DNA from: Acinetobacter kyonggiensis
Lineage (GTDB): Bacteria; Pseudomonadota; Gammaproteobacteria; Pseudomonadales; Moraxellaceae
Direction of reading: 5' to 3'
Length of the DNA stretch: 64,000 bases
Assembly (NCBI RefSeq): GCF_900107285.1
Contig: NZ_FNPK01000006.1
Coordinates: 62,001 to 126,000, forward strand
Every line of letters starts with the position of its first letter. The stretch's first letter is position 1. The notes below the pieces were generated by a model. It had not been told where the DNA came from and did not search any database. It saw only the letters and a program-made list of their open reading frames with translations. Below are positions 27,056 through 36,216 of the stretch, one piece after another. The position numbers were made by a program, and so were the translations under genes.

Positions 27056-28216
27056 TTATGCGTAAATTGCTTGATAAATTTGTAAGGCATCTTGTTGGAT
27101 TAGTTCCCGCGGGTTGTTTTGTAAAAGTCGCGTTTGCAACATGGCATCATTGGCAAGTTGTTCAAGCATATTTTCAGCAACATTCAAATTTTTTAATTTT
27201 AAAACCAAACCACTTTTATCTAAATGATTTTGCATATGGTCAATAAATAAGTCACATAAACCGTCAGTACAGCCCGTACTTTTGGGGTCTAACCAGCACA
27301 TTAGTTCAGCATAGTATTGTTTTGCATGGGGTGCATTAAATTTTAAAACTTCGGTTAAGACTAAAGCATTGCTATGACCATGCGAAATATGGAAATGTCC
27401 CCCGAGTGGATAAGCCAGTGCATGTACTGCGGCAACAGGTGCATTGGCAAAGGCTTGACCTGCAAGCATGGAACCGACCAACATATTTTGACGTGCTGCT
27501 AAATTCTGACCATCTGCCAAGACTAGACTCAAATTATGGTTGAGTAACCTTAATGCTTGTTTTGCAAGCATATCGGCATAAGGATTCTTTTTGATTTTAG
27601 AGGTATAGGCTTCAATGGCATGTACCATCGCGTCAATTCCTGTTGCTGCTGTAATATGCGCAGGCAAGTTTTGAGTAAATGTGGCATCTAATATTGCTAC
27701 ATCAGCAAATAAAACAGGAGAGACAATTCCCATTTTTGTGGTTTCACCGGTGGTGACAATAGAAATGGGCGTGACTTCAGACCCTGTACCAGCTGTAGTG
27801 GGCACTAGGAATAATGGCAGTCGAGGTGGTTTGGCATTATTAATACCATATAAGTCTGGCAATGTTTGCTGCTGTTGTGGATGAGCAAGTATGGCAATTA
27901 TTTTTGCTACATCTAATGAGCTGCCTCCGCCAAAACCTAAGACAATATCGACTTTTTCATTTTTTGCGAATTGAACTGCATTTAAGACGATATGTTCGGG
28001 TGGGTCTGCTTGAACACTCGAATAAATAACATAATCAAGTTGAATGGTTTCTAAAATTTTAATAATGGGTAAATGCAATTGTTGTTGAATCATGCCTGCA
28101 TCAGTGACCAACAACAGCTTTTTATAGGGCTGCTGTTGTAATAATGGTTTTAACTGATAGATCGAGCCGAGCCCTGAAATAATATTCGAGACGGTCTGGA
28201 ATTGAAAATGGCTCAT
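27056..28216 (-). CDS. Iron-containing alcohol dehydrogenase
   Basis: 386 residues of the group III (Fe-dependent) family. It shows the NAD-binding FGGGSSLDVAKI at about 95-106, TTAGTGSEVTPIS, the metal-binding DAMVHAIEAYTS and the histidines in HALAYPLGGHFHISHGHSNAL. Family members oxidise or reduce alcohols and aldehydes including 1,3-propanediol, butanol and lactaldehyde, so the substrate cannot be named. It is a single gene next to the thioesterase, and its promoter side ends in the MITE-like element. Confidence 0.88.
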   Translation of the reverse strand: MSHFQFQTVSNIISGLGSIYQLKPLLQQQPYKKLLLVTDAGMIQQQLHLPIIKILETIQLDYVIYSSVQADPPEHIVLNAVQFAKNEKVDIVLGFGGGSSLDVAKIIAILAHPQQQQTLPDLYGINNAKPPRLPLFLVPTTAGTGSEVTPISIVTTGETTKMGIVSPVLFADVAILDATFTQNLPAHITAATGIDAMVHAIEAYTSKIKKNPYADMLAKQALRLLNHNLSLVLADGQNLAARQNMLVGSMLAGQAFANAPVAAVHALAYPLGGHFHISHGHSNALVLTEVLKFNAPHAKQYYAELMCWLDPKSTGCTDGLCDLFIDHMQNHLDKSGLVLKLKNLNVAENMLEQLANDAMLQTRLLQNNPRELIQQDALQIYQAIYA

Positions 28217-28267
28217 CTATTGCATCCTTTTTTATATCAAATTCAAGATTATTGTTTTAGCGTTCTA

Positions 28268-28533
28268 TAGGGTCTATTGATATTTGAAAAATGGATTGCG
28301 TTGTTGGCTAAAATGGAGCAGGCAAGCTATGAAACGTAGACCATAGCGAGACTATTTTCAAGTTTCATTACGAAGACTGAGATCATTTTAGCCACAACCT
28401 TTCAGGACAAGCGAGTTTTTGCCTCAACTGCATTACGAATGATTCACTTAGAATAACTAAGCTGCATCATCCTGCCTTGTATTGTCTAAAAACACGCGTT
28501 GTCGCAACCACTTTGAAATGCCAATAGACCCTA
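28268..28533. mobile_element. MITE-like element, about 266 bp
   Basis: Perfect 12-base inverted ends TAGGGTCTATTG (28268-28279) and CAATAGACCCTA (28522-28533), with similarity extending inwards for roughly 35 bases (ATATTTGAAAAATGG against GCATTTCAAAGTGG). The terminal TA on both sides could be a target duplication around GGGTCTATTG ends, as in IS630/mariner-type elements. It also contains an inner repeat GGCTAAAATG (28306-28315) / CATTTTAGCC (28384-28393). No ORF of useful length is inside. It sits in the spacer between the alcohol dehydrogenase and phosphatase genes. Confidence 0.7.
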
Positions 28534-28597
28534 GGATTCATCCTATAAATAACTTAACATAAGACACCTGAAAATAAAGCTGTTATCGAGGTTGTTT

Positions 28598-29122
28598 ATG
28601 TCATCCCAAACGCCATATAAGGTGTTATGTGTCTGTTTAGGAAATATTTGCCGTTCTCCAACGGCAGAAGTTGTACTTAGACATTTTTGTGATAAACAAC
28701 AACTCAATATTGTCATTGATTCTGCTGGAACCAGTAATTATCATCCAAACAAAGCACCCGATGGGCGTAGTCAACAACATGCTTTAAAACGTGGCTATGA
28801 CTTGTCTACATTACGGGCTCGTCAACTCAAAGCTCAAGATTTTATTGATTTTGATCTAATCTTGGCGATGGATCATGAAAATTTATTCAATATTGAAGCG
28901 CTTTTAACGCAAGTTCAGACAGAATATGGTGTCAGTCAGATTCGGGCAAAAATTGCATTGATGAGTGAATATGATCAAACTTATCTCAAACAAGCCTTAC
29001 CAGATCCCTACTATGGCGGGGAAGATGGTTTTGAACGTGTATTAGATCAGTGTGAATCGAGTAGTTTGGCTTGGGTCACTATTTTTAAACAACAGTTCAA
29101 ACAACAGACAGATGTAAAATAA
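28598..29122 (+). CDS. Low-molecular-weight protein-tyrosine phosphatase
   Basis: 174 residues. The phosphate loop [13 protein letters not shown] (CX5R, cysteine at about residue 12) is at the N-terminus and the general-acid motif [13 protein letters not shown] is near the C-terminus, a complete active site. An earlier TTG start is possible, but the ATG at 28598 has GAGG at a good distance. It is followed by murB, a YdcF-type gene and a hydrolase gene with very short spacers (13, 6 and 0 bases), so it is probably the first gene of that operon. The substrate is unknown. Confidence 0.9.
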   Translation: MSSQTPYKVLCVCLGNICRSPTAEVVLRHFCDKQQLNIVIDSAGTSNYHPNKAPDGRSQQHALKRGYDLSTLRARQLKAQDFIDFDLILAMDHENLFNIEALLTQVQTEYGVSQIRAKIALMSEYDQTYLKQALPDPYYGGEDGFERVLDQCESSSLAWVTIFKQQFKQQTDVK

Positions 29123-29135
29123 AGGTTTAAGAACA

Positions 29136-30170
29136 ATGAATATCCAAAATCAAATTCAGCTTAAGCCTTTTAATACCTTAAGTCTTGATGTAACAGCATC
29201 GCATTACATCAAAGTTCAAAGTAATGAAGTATTAGTTGAAGCACTCAATTATGCCAAACAACATGCGTTAAATGTTTTGATTTTGTCTGGCGGTAGCAAT
29301 ATGTTATTGCCTGAACAGATTCATGCACTGGTGATTCATATGGATATTCAGGGCATTGAATATCTTACTGAAGATGAGCACAGTAAAACCATTCGAGTGG
29401 GTGCAGGACAAATATGGCATGACTTTGTGTTATGGACGACTTCTCAGCATTTATACGGCTTACAAAATTTAGCTTTAATTCCCGGTTTAGTCGGTGCATC
29501 TCCAGTGCAAAATATTGGTGCTTATGGCGTTGAAGTCGGTGAGTTTATTGAATCCGTTCAAGTTTATGATCGTCAATTGGAAAAGTTCAGCACCATTTTT
29601 GCAAAAGATTGTGATTTTTCATATCGACATAGTATTTTCAAAGATGATCCAAACCGTTTTGTGATTACGCATGTGATTTTTAAATTGCTTAAGCATGCGG
29701 ATTTAATGCTGAATTATGGTGATTTGAAGCAAGCGGTGGGTGATGAACAAACTGCGGAGAATCTGCAAAAGCAAGTGATTGAAATCCGTCAAAGCAAGTT
29801 ACCCGATCCCAAAGAATATCCTAACGTCGGAAGTTTCTTTAAAAATCCGATTATTACAGAACAGCTTTATGACCATTTAGCGCTAACATTTTCAAATTTG
29901 CCTCATTACCCTCAAGCGAAAGGTGGGGTTAAAATAGCGGCAGGATGGTTGATTGATCAATCGGGTTGGAAAGGTAAACAGCTCGGGATGGTGGGTATGT
30001 TTCATAAACAAGCCTTGGTTTTGGTCAATTATGACAAGGCTACGTTGGTAGATGTACAAGCAACTTATCATGCAGTACAACACGATGTTTATCAAAAATT
30101 TAACATTTTATTAGAGCCTGAACCTGTATTGTTTAATGAGTCAGGTTTAATTCGTTCACATTTGGAATAA
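29136..30170 (+). CDS. murB: UDP-N-acetylenolpyruvoylglucosamine reductase
   Basis: 344 residues, a type I MurB. It reduces UDP-GlcNAc-enolpyruvate to UDP-MurNAc with NADPH and FAD in cell-wall precursor synthesis. Motifs: [13 protein letters not shown] for [31 protein letters not shown], catalytic serine in NVGSFFKNP and the catalytic glutamate in [22 protein letters not shown] precedes the ATG. It lies in an operon-like run with the phosphatase before it and the YdcF-type gene after it. Confidence 0.96.
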   Translation: MNIQNQIQLKPFNTLSLDVTASHYIKVQSNEVLVEALNYAKQHALNVLILSGGSNMLLPEQIHALVIHMDIQGIEYLTEDEHSKTIRVGAGQIWHDFVLWTTSQHLYGLQNLALIPGLVGASPVQNIGAYGVEVGEFIESVQVYDRQLEKFSTIFAKDCDFSYRHSIFKDDPNRFVITHVIFKLLKHADLMLNYGDLKQAVGDEQTAENLQKQVIEIRQSKLPDPKEYPNVGSFFKNPIITEQLYDHLALTFSNLPHYPQAKGGVKIAAGWLIDQSGWKGKQLGMVGMFHKQALVLVNYDKATLVDVQATYHAVQHDVYQKFNILLEPEPVLFNESGLIRSHLE

Positions 30171-30176
30171 GAAACT

Positions 30177-31304
30177 ATGGCGAAAGCACATTGGATGGTT
30201 CGACTGGTACAAATAGCTTCTGTGTTATTTGTACTGTTCGGCTGTTTTATGGTTTTGATTTATTCGCCATTTTATTCGCAGTGGGTTGTGAAGGGGCTTA
30301 ACCATTTTGTTCCTGTCGAAGTCAATCAAGTTGCAGCAAAAAGCCAACAAATGGCAGCATTAAGTGAACATGAAAATTTAGAACCCGGTTCTAAACTGTG
30401 GATTGCACGTCAAGCCTATTTAAAGTTGATGGAAGAAGCGATACAAAGCCACAATTCTCAAGATTTGACTGTGATTCAAGCGCGGTATAAAGCCTTGCAA
30501 CAAATGATTGAGGAAGCACAACAGCAAGAAAAGGATGAACAGGAAAAACCACGTATTCCGTTACTTGCAAAAACAGTGGACGAGGAAGTAGAACAAGCAG
30601 ATCCCACACAAGTGGTTAAAGATTTATTGGATTTGAACAGTACTGAAAATAAAGCGTTAATGGAAAAATATGTAGAATTTCTTCGCATGCATAAAATTGC
30701 AGAGCAAGTGGTTGCTCAAGAACCTGTAGATGAAACGATTTATCAAGATATTGCATTAATTCATGAACAGAATGCACAGCCTCAACTGCAAAGTTCAAAA
30801 CCTTATGCCATTGTGGTATTGGGTGGAGGACTGACTTTAGATAAGAATGGTCAAGATATTGTGGTCAATGATTACACGCGGCTACGCTTAGAAAAGACTT
30901 TAGCGATAGAAAAACAATATCAATTACCGATTGTTTTAAGTGGTGTAGAAGCACCTTATATGCAGCGATGGTTAAAGAAATATGATGTGGATGCAAAATT
31001 ACTGGAAGATCGAAGCATGAATACTTGTGAAAACTCGCGTTTTAGCTCGTTATTATTACAAAAAAAAGGTGGAGCACCGAGGGTGATTTTAATCACAGAT
31101 CGTTATCATATGCCGCGTACACGTCGTTTATTTGCATTAAATGGTATTGAAACCGTACCTGTTGAAGCACCGATGCCAACACAGTTGACTAACTGGCGTC
31201 CAAGTCAGCAGAATTATGATCATAGTCGCCGTGCGAATTATGAAATGTTAGCCACGATTCGTGATGTTTGGTTTGGTTCAAGTGATTGTCGGGAGGTGCC
31301 TTAA
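30177..31304 (+). CDS. YdcF/DUF218-family membrane-anchored protein
   Basis: 375 residues. One N-terminal membrane segment (about 9-31) is followed by a long, charged, Gln/Glu-rich helical region to about 205. The C-terminal DUF218 domain begins with YAIVVLGGGLT and continues with DYTRLRLEKTLAI, PIVLSGVEA, EDRSMNTCENSRFS and ITDRYHMPRTRRLF. ElyC/SanA-type proteins of this family act near the envelope at the lipid-carrier level, and proximity to murB fits that, but it is only a suggestion. The stop abuts the next start exactly. Confidence 0.85.
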   Translation: MAKAHWMVRLVQIASVLFVLFGCFMVLIYSPFYSQWVVKGLNHFVPVEVNQVAAKSQQMAALSEHENLEPGSKLWIARQAYLKLMEEAIQSHNSQDLTVIQARYKALQQMIEEAQQQEKDEQEKPRIPLLAKTVDEEVEQADPTQVVKDLLDLNSTENKALMEKYVEFLRMHKIAEQVVAQEPVDETIYQDIALIHEQNAQPQLQSSKPYAIVVLGGGLTLDKNGQDIVVNDYTRLRLEKTLAIEKQYQLPIVLSGVEAPYMQRWLKKYDVDAKLLEDRSMNTCENSRFSSLLLQKKGGAPRVILITDRYHMPRTRRLFALNGIETVPVEAPMPTQLTNWRPSQQNYDHSRRANYEMLATIRDVWFGSSDCREVP

Positions 31305-32348
31305 ATGTCAGATATCCCATTTTTAAATCCAACGATTTTAAAACAGTTAGATTTACCTGTTCCGAGTCGAGAAACCACACCACAATTACTCGAAGCATTA
31401 AATCTAAATCGGCCTTATCACCCTTCGGTTGAAATTCAAGCTTATCGTAAGTTGTATGGTTTAAATTTATTAGCCTGTGAGCAGTGGCAAGGCTATGTGC
31501 AAATGCCTTTATTTAAATTGCATGTACAAGTCTTTCAACCGCATTTAGAAAATCTGCCTTTTGATCAAATACGTGGGACGGTATTTCTACTACATGGTTA
31601 TTTAGAACATAGTGGTATTTATCAGCCGATTATTGCTGAATTGCTGGAACAGGGTTTTAGTGTAATCACCTATGATTTACCCGGTCATGGTTTAAGTGAC
31701 GGTTCACCTGCGAATATTAAAAACTTTGATCATTACCAACATGTTCTACATGCGGTATATCAATATGTGAAAAATGCCAGTCAATTGCCTAAACCGTGGT
31801 TGGGTATTGGACAAAGTACAGGTGGGGCAATTTGGCTGCATCATTTATTAGATTTTGCACAGCGCCGTGAAAATCCTTATGTAGAACGCGTTTTATTGCT
31901 TTCTCCATTGATTCGACCTGCGAAATCTGCTTGGTGGCATAATTCAGTTGGCTTGGGCATTATTCGACGCATTAAACGTCAAGTGCCACGTCATTTTAGA
32001 CGCAATAACCACAATCCTGAGTTTCTACGCTTTGTACGGTTAAAAGATCCTTTACAGCCACGGATGATGGGCATGGATTGGATTTTAGCGATGTCTAAAT
32101 GGATGCAAGAGATGGAAGCACGTCCAGCCTGTCGTATTCCTGTATGGTTGGCGCAAGGTGCGTTAGATGAGACGGTTGACTGGCGTTACAATATTGAGTT
32201 TATTCGGCGTAAGTTTCGACTTCAAACCTTATTGATGTTGGAAGAGGGTTCTCATCAATTGATTAATGAACGTGCCGATATTCGTGCAGCATTGACTGGC
32301 TTAATTCCTGCCTTTTTACATGCACAAAGTTCAGATGGTTATTATTAA
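31305..32348 (+). CDS. Alpha/beta hydrolase, lysophospholipase-like (S33-type)
   Basis: 347 residues. The oxyanion and nucleophile elements are clear: VFLLHGYLEHSGIY, then TYDLPGHGLSDG, nucleophile GIGQSTGGAIW, acid in AQGALDETVDW and histidine in EEGSHQLINE. This is the serine-aminopeptidase/monoglyceride-lipase type. The ATG follows the previous stop without a gap, so translation is coupled. No signal peptide. A terminator closes the operon. Confidence 0.88.
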   Translation: MSDIPFLNPTILKQLDLPVPSRETTPQLLEALNLNRPYHPSVEIQAYRKLYGLNLLACEQWQGYVQMPLFKLHVQVFQPHLENLPFDQIRGTVFLLHGYLEHSGIYQPIIAELLEQGFSVITYDLPGHGLSDGSPANIKNFDHYQHVLHAVYQYVKNASQLPKPWLGIGQSTGGAIWLHHLLDFAQRRENPYVERVLLLSPLIRPAKSAWWHNSVGLGIIRRIKRQVPRHFRRNNHNPEFLRFVRLKDPLQPRMMGMDWILAMSKWMQEMEARPACRIPVWLAQGALDETVDWRYNIEFIRRKFRLQTLLMLEEGSHQLINERADIRAALTGLIPAFLHAQSSDGYY

Positions 32349-32372
32349 AACTTTATCGTAGTCTTGATATAA

Positions 32373-32404
32373 AAAGAGGTCAGATCAATATGGCCTCTTT
32401 TTTT
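32373..32404 (+). terminator. Terminator of the murB-region operon
   Basis: AAAGAGGTC (32373-32381) pairs with GGCCTCTTT (32392-32400, one G-T pair) and is followed by a run of T. Confidence 0.85.
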
Positions 32405-32623
32405 GATTAAAAATATGGGCTTTTAGATCAGAAAAATTTTAAATAAGAAATAAGGTTTTACTTATTTGAGTTTTACATACGTTTTGATTTATACCCGCGA
32501 TTTGATAAAAGTTCACAATAAATGCTTAATAAAAATTCAGCTTTAATTTGCTGATCTTATGATTTCTCAAAAGTTTTATGCTGTATTACATTGGTTTTAG
32601 TTTAGTCACAAGAGGTCGTTAAT

Positions 32624-32671
32624 ATGACAATGAAATCAATTCGGTATAACAGTGGAGATCTGGCTTGCTAA
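32624..32671 (+). CDS. Candidate 15-codon micro-ORF
   Basis: ATG to TAA encodes 15 residues, MTMKSIRYNSGDLAC. The ribosome binding site AGAGG (32611-32615) sits 8 bases before the ATG, better than that of many neighbouring genes. Thirty bases after the stop, a near-perfect terminator begins, so the ORF lies in its own small transcription unit with no gene downstream on this strand. It could be a free small peptide or a reading frame inside a small RNA. I know no matching family. Confidence 0.4.
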   Translation: MTMKSIRYNSGDLAC

Positions 32672-32700
32672 AGCTTAACTGCACAACTAAAACCAACAAT

Positions 32701-32747
32701 CATCAAACTTTATATCGGGGTGCAAAAATAAAGTTTGATGGCTTTTT
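32701..32747 (+). terminator. Strong terminator after the micro-ORF
   Basis: Perfect 13-bp stem CATCAAACTTTAT (32701-32713) / ATAAAGTTTGATG (32728-32740), 14-base loop, then GCTTTTTCC. No long gene on the + strand ends nearby, which implies a separate short transcript. Confidence 0.8.
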
Positions 32748-32795
32748 CCGACAATGTAACGACAATAAAACAAACATACAACGATAATGCTTTTG

Positions 32796-32822
32796 GAGTC
32801 CCAGCTATTGGGACTCTTTTTA
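32796..32822. terminator. Second terminator, downstream of the WYL gene
   Basis: GAGTCCCA (32796-32803) / TGGGACTC (32809-32816) with TTTTTAT on the + strand. It is 16 bases beyond the stop of the convergent WYL regulator and may also stop that transcript, although the minus-strand U-tract is weaker. Confidence 0.75.
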
Positions 32823-32837
32823 TTTCAATGACTTGGT

Positions 32838-33836
32838 TTAATCTGTAAGTTGACGTACTGCATTAGAAAGGTCAATCGGTTCAATATGTTGAATTTTGTT
32901 GCCAAAGCTTCTTAACCACCAAACCAGTTGTGAAGTAAAGGGTACTGTAGCGGTAATTTGTGCTAAACCATTTTCCAGTTTTTGTATGGTTTGGTCTTTG
33001 CTGAGTTGGCTTTCATCAAAATAGTGCGCATCTTCTTCGGACATGGTTAATTCTAAAGCAATATTTTCGGTTGCCTTGTTATAATCTACTCTAAAACCTA
33101 ATGCACCAGAGTCAATATAAGCATCAATGTCAAAGTGAATTGGATGCATTGCGCGTGAGTTTAAAACAATGGCTGATTTAAAACGGTGCAAGGCAAAAGT
33201 TTGAATATCGGTTTTATCATGGCGAGTACAAATTAAATAAATAATCGCACCTTTTTGTACCAGTGCTAAAGGATTTAAAGTATAGGTTTTTTCTTCACTT
33301 AAATGACTACGTCCTTGATAAACACACTCTAATTGTTTGTCTTGCAATAAGCCTTCATAAATGGCTTGTTGAGCGAATTTATCAACTAAAGGCGGAATAA
33401 GCGGCTGATTCGCTGGAACAATACGAACACGATTAATCCATTGGCGGACATTGTTTTGGGTGGATAAGCTACGACGTGCCAAATCAAACCATGGATTCAT
33501 CTCTTCAATTAGACTTGGTGGCAGTAAGTGTTTTAAATGTTCTTCTACCATCATGAACGTCACCGCTTGAGAGCTGGTCATATGCGGTAAACTTTGAATA
33601 GGTGCATCTGAACGCCAACGCCAGCCTTGAGGAACCGTTTTACTACTTTCAATAGGAAAACGTAGCGAGATTTGATTTAAATCACGCTGAATGGTGCGTA
33701 GGCTGATATCAATACCTTCACGTTGCAAAATTTCTTGTAATTCTCGAGTACCCATCCACTTCCCAGTAGAAAGGCGAGATAAAATTTGCCATTGACGGTA
33801 CAGACTGTTGGATGTTTCTTTTTCTTGTGAAGACAT
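32838..33836 (-). CDS. WYL-domain transcriptional regulator
   Basis: About 332 residues from the chosen ATG. The N-terminal winged helix reads RQWQILSRLSTGKWMGTREL then ISLRTIQRDLNQIS, the deoR-like HTH that precedes WYL domains. The WYL core follows (ECVYQGRSHLSEEKTYTLNP then GAIIYLICTRHDK). The longer frame starts at TTG 33926. WYL proteins usually sense nucleic acid or nucleotide ligands. It is divergent from the ATP-grasp/Anbu cluster and is its most likely regulator. Confidence 0.85.
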   Translation of the reverse strand: MSSQEKETSNSLYRQWQILSRLSTGKWMGTRELQEILQREGIDISLRTIQRDLNQISLRFPIESSKTVPQGWRWRSDAPIQSLPHMTSSQAVTFMMVEEHLKHLLPPSLIEEMNPWFDLARRSLSTQNNVRQWINRVRIVPANQPLIPPLVDKFAQQAIYEGLLQDKQLECVYQGRSHLSEEKTYTLNPLALVQKGAIIYLICTRHDKTDIQTFALHRFKSAIVLNSRAMHPIHFDIDAYIDSGALGFRVDYNKATENIALELTMSEEDAHYFDESQLSKDQTIQKLENGLAQITATVPFTSQLVWWLRSFGNKIQHIEPIDLSNAVRQLTD

Positions 33837-34032
33837 AACTGAAATTAAAAATCGAGTAGCTTGTTTATATCTGCATTGCTTGCCGAACACAATAAAAAAA
33901 CTGAATATTTTTCCAAGCTTTTCCAATTAGAACAATCTATATTGGATGAATAAAGAGGAAAAAGTGTTTATAGCTAATTGGCATGCTTGTTGCTTAATTT
34001 TACTTACAATAGATAACAATGATGAGGTTTGT

Positions 34033-35589
34033 ATGCTTAAAGAAGATAAAGATACAAATTCGATTTCGACGCTAGAACGTTTTCCTAATGATATCGGATT
34101 AAATGTTAATGTGGCTGGAGCAACTCAATTTACAACATCATCAAAAGAAAATACTTTATTTCAACAACTTAAGTCACATTTTTTCAACGAATTGCTTGAT
34201 GATCACAGCATGTCGGGTGAAACCTGTAACAAAATAGAGCAGTGGTTATCACAACATAGCATTGAGGAATTAAAATCATTAAATCAAACCGCTAAAGATC
34301 ATTTTTTATATGAGGGGATTACTTTTACCGTATATGGTGAATCTGAGGGGATTGAACGGACTATTCCGTATGATTTAATCCCACGGGTGATTGAGAAAAA
34401 GCAATGGAATAAAGTCGCACTTGGCTGTGCACAACGGGTTCGTGCACTAAATTTATTTTTACATGATATTTACCATCAACAAGATATTTTAAAAGCCAAT
34501 ATTGTACCTGAATTACAGGTACTGACGCATGAAGCCTATCAACCGCATATGTATGCACACGACTTGAAAGGTAAAATTTATAGTCAAATTAGCGGTATTG
34601 ATATTATTCGTGACCGACATGGTGAGTTCTATGTTTTAGAAGACAATTTAAGAACACCCTCGGGCGTTTCTTATATGTTGGAAAGTCGCAAAATCAGTCA
34701 GAAGCTCATGCCGGAATTATGTCAGCAAAATAATATTTTAGGCATTGAGCAATACCCACAATTACTCAAAGAAATTTTGGCTGAAAATGCCTATGTAGAC
34801 CGACCTTTTATCGTGGTACTTACGCCCGGACGTTATAACAGCGCATATTATGAACATTCTTTCTTGGCAAGGGAAATGGATGTGCCTTTAGTGACATCGC
34901 GTGACCTTTTTGTAGAGAACGATAAGGTTTATGTCAAAACGATTCGTGGAAGGCAGCAGGTTGATGTAATTTATCGTCGAGTTGATGATGAATATTTAGA
35001 TCCTTTATGCTTTCTGCCTAATAGCTCATTAGGTGTTGCTGGCTTAATGTCGGCTTATTTAAATCACAATGTCGTGATTGCAAATGCACCCGGTACTGGT
35101 GTGGCTGATGATAAATCTATCTATCCATATGTGGATAAAATGATTCATTTTTACTTGGGTGAAGACGCAATTTTAAAAAATGTACCAACGTATCAATGCC
35201 GCGAAGCTCAAGATTTAGATTATGTGTTATCTAACTTAGCCGAGTTGGTGGTGAAGGAAGCTCAAGGTTCCGGGGGCTATGGTATGTTGATTGGTCCACA
35301 ATCCTCGAAAAATCAAATTGAACTATTTCGAGACAAAATTATTGCTGCGCCGCATTTGTATATTGCGCAGCCGACTTTAGAGTTATCTGTTTGTCCAACA
35401 ATGACCGACTATGGTGTGGCAGAGCGTCATATTGATTTACGCCCATTTGTTTTAAGTTCGCCATATCGTACTGAAATCGTTCCGGGTGGCTTAACACGTG
35501 TGGCGATGCAAGCCGGTTCTTTAGTTGTGAATTCTTCACAAGGTGGTGGAGTTAAAGACACATGGGTTGTTGATAATCTTCATTCATAA
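34033..35589 (+). CDS. Circularly permuted ATP-grasp protein (amidoligase-type)
   Basis: About 518 residues. The arrangement matches the circularly permuted ATP-grasp family (type 2): YHQQDILKANIVPE, then GIDIIRDRHGEFYVLEDNLRTPSGVSYMLE, where the acidic and Asn residues bind metal-ATP, TPGRYNSAYYEHSFLAREMD, DVIYRRVDDEYLDPL, APGTGVADDKSIYPY and a final VKEAQGSGGYGMLIG with the ATP-binding glycine loop. ATP-grasp enzymes of this group are thought to form peptide or amide bonds. The ATG at 34033 has GAGG at 7 bases. Frames opening at 33946 would add 29 residues. First gene of a four-gene operon. Confidence 0.9.
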   Translation: MLKEDKDTNSISTLERFPNDIGLNVNVAGATQFTTSSKENTLFQQLKSHFFNELLDDHSMSGETCNKIEQWLSQHSIEELKSLNQTAKDHFLYEGITFTVYGESEGIERTIPYDLIPRVIEKKQWNKVALGCAQRVRALNLFLHDIYHQQDILKANIVPELQVLTHEAYQPHMYAHDLKGKIYSQISGIDIIRDRHGEFYVLEDNLRTPSGVSYMLESRKISQKLMPELCQQNNILGIEQYPQLLKEILAENAYVDRPFIVVLTPGRYNSAYYEHSFLAREMDVPLVTSRDLFVENDKVYVKTIRGRQQVDVIYRRVDDEYLDPLCFLPNSSLGVAGLMSAYLNHNVVIANAPGTGVADDKSIYPYVDKMIHFYLGEDAILKNVPTYQCREAQDLDYVLSNLAELVVKEAQGSGGYGMLIGPQSSKNQIELFRDKIIAAPHLYIAQPTLELSVCPTMTDYGVAERHIDLRPFVLSSPYRTEIVPGGLTRVAMQAGSLVVNSSQGGGVKDTWVVDNLHS

Positions 35590-35613
35590 ACACTTAACCA
35601 TGGGGGTGAAATC

Positions 35614-36216
35614 ATGATTTTATTAAATAGCAATGCTCAACATATTTTTTGGTTAGGTCGATATTTAACCCGTATTCAATATTTATGTGGTCAATTTCCA
35701 TTTCATGATAACCAAGATGCATTGGGATATGCACATGCTTTTTGCTTGCCAGCTTTTGATGCGAGCTCATTGAATACTTTATTATTGGATACAGAGCAAC
35801 CTTCATCTTTTCACCAACAATTTCAATATGCAAAAGATAATGTACAAGATTTACGTGGGGTACTTTCCGCAAAAGCCTATGCTGAACTGAATCAGCTCAT
35901 TAAAAATGCCAATGAAAATGCAGTATATATATGTGATGTTGCTGGAGAATGTCATGAGGTTTTAGAAGCAGAGCCTGAAGATATTTTCCTGTTTTTCACT
36001 TTGGGTCAAAATATAGAACAGTTAGACCGACAAATTCGTTTGAAACAAGAGCAGGTGAGCACACTCGAAAATATTGATCAGATTGTCAGTTTTTTACATC
36101 AGATTGGTTGGAATGGACTGGATCATGCATGGCAGCAACTCAAATTAACCCCAGATAGTATGAGTTTTTATCAATTTAGTGATCATATTCAACATTTATT
36201 TGAGGTGGATGTATGA
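35614..36216 (+). CDS. Short alpha-E (DUF403) protein
   Basis: 200 residues, mostly helical. The start NAQHIFWLGRYLTRIQYLCG matches the N-terminal helix of alpha-E proteins (consensus of the type ENLYWMGRYxERAE). Family members are usually about 300 residues, so this one is markedly shorter and the rest is strongly diverged, with little beyond the N-terminus that I could align by eye. No frameshift is visible, and its TGA overlaps the next ATG (ATGA), so the reading frame is under selection. Ribosome binding site GGGGGTG is strong. Its role in the pathway is unknown. Confidence 0.8.
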   Translation: MILLNSNAQHIFWLGRYLTRIQYLCGQFPFHDNQDALGYAHAFCLPAFDASSLNTLLLDTEQPSSFHQQFQYAKDNVQDLRGVLSAKAYAELNQLIKNANENAVYICDVAGECHEVLEAEPEDIFLFFTLGQNIEQLDRQIRLKQEQVSTLENIDQIVSFLHQIGWNGLDHAWQQLKLTPDSMSFYQFSDHIQHLFEVDV

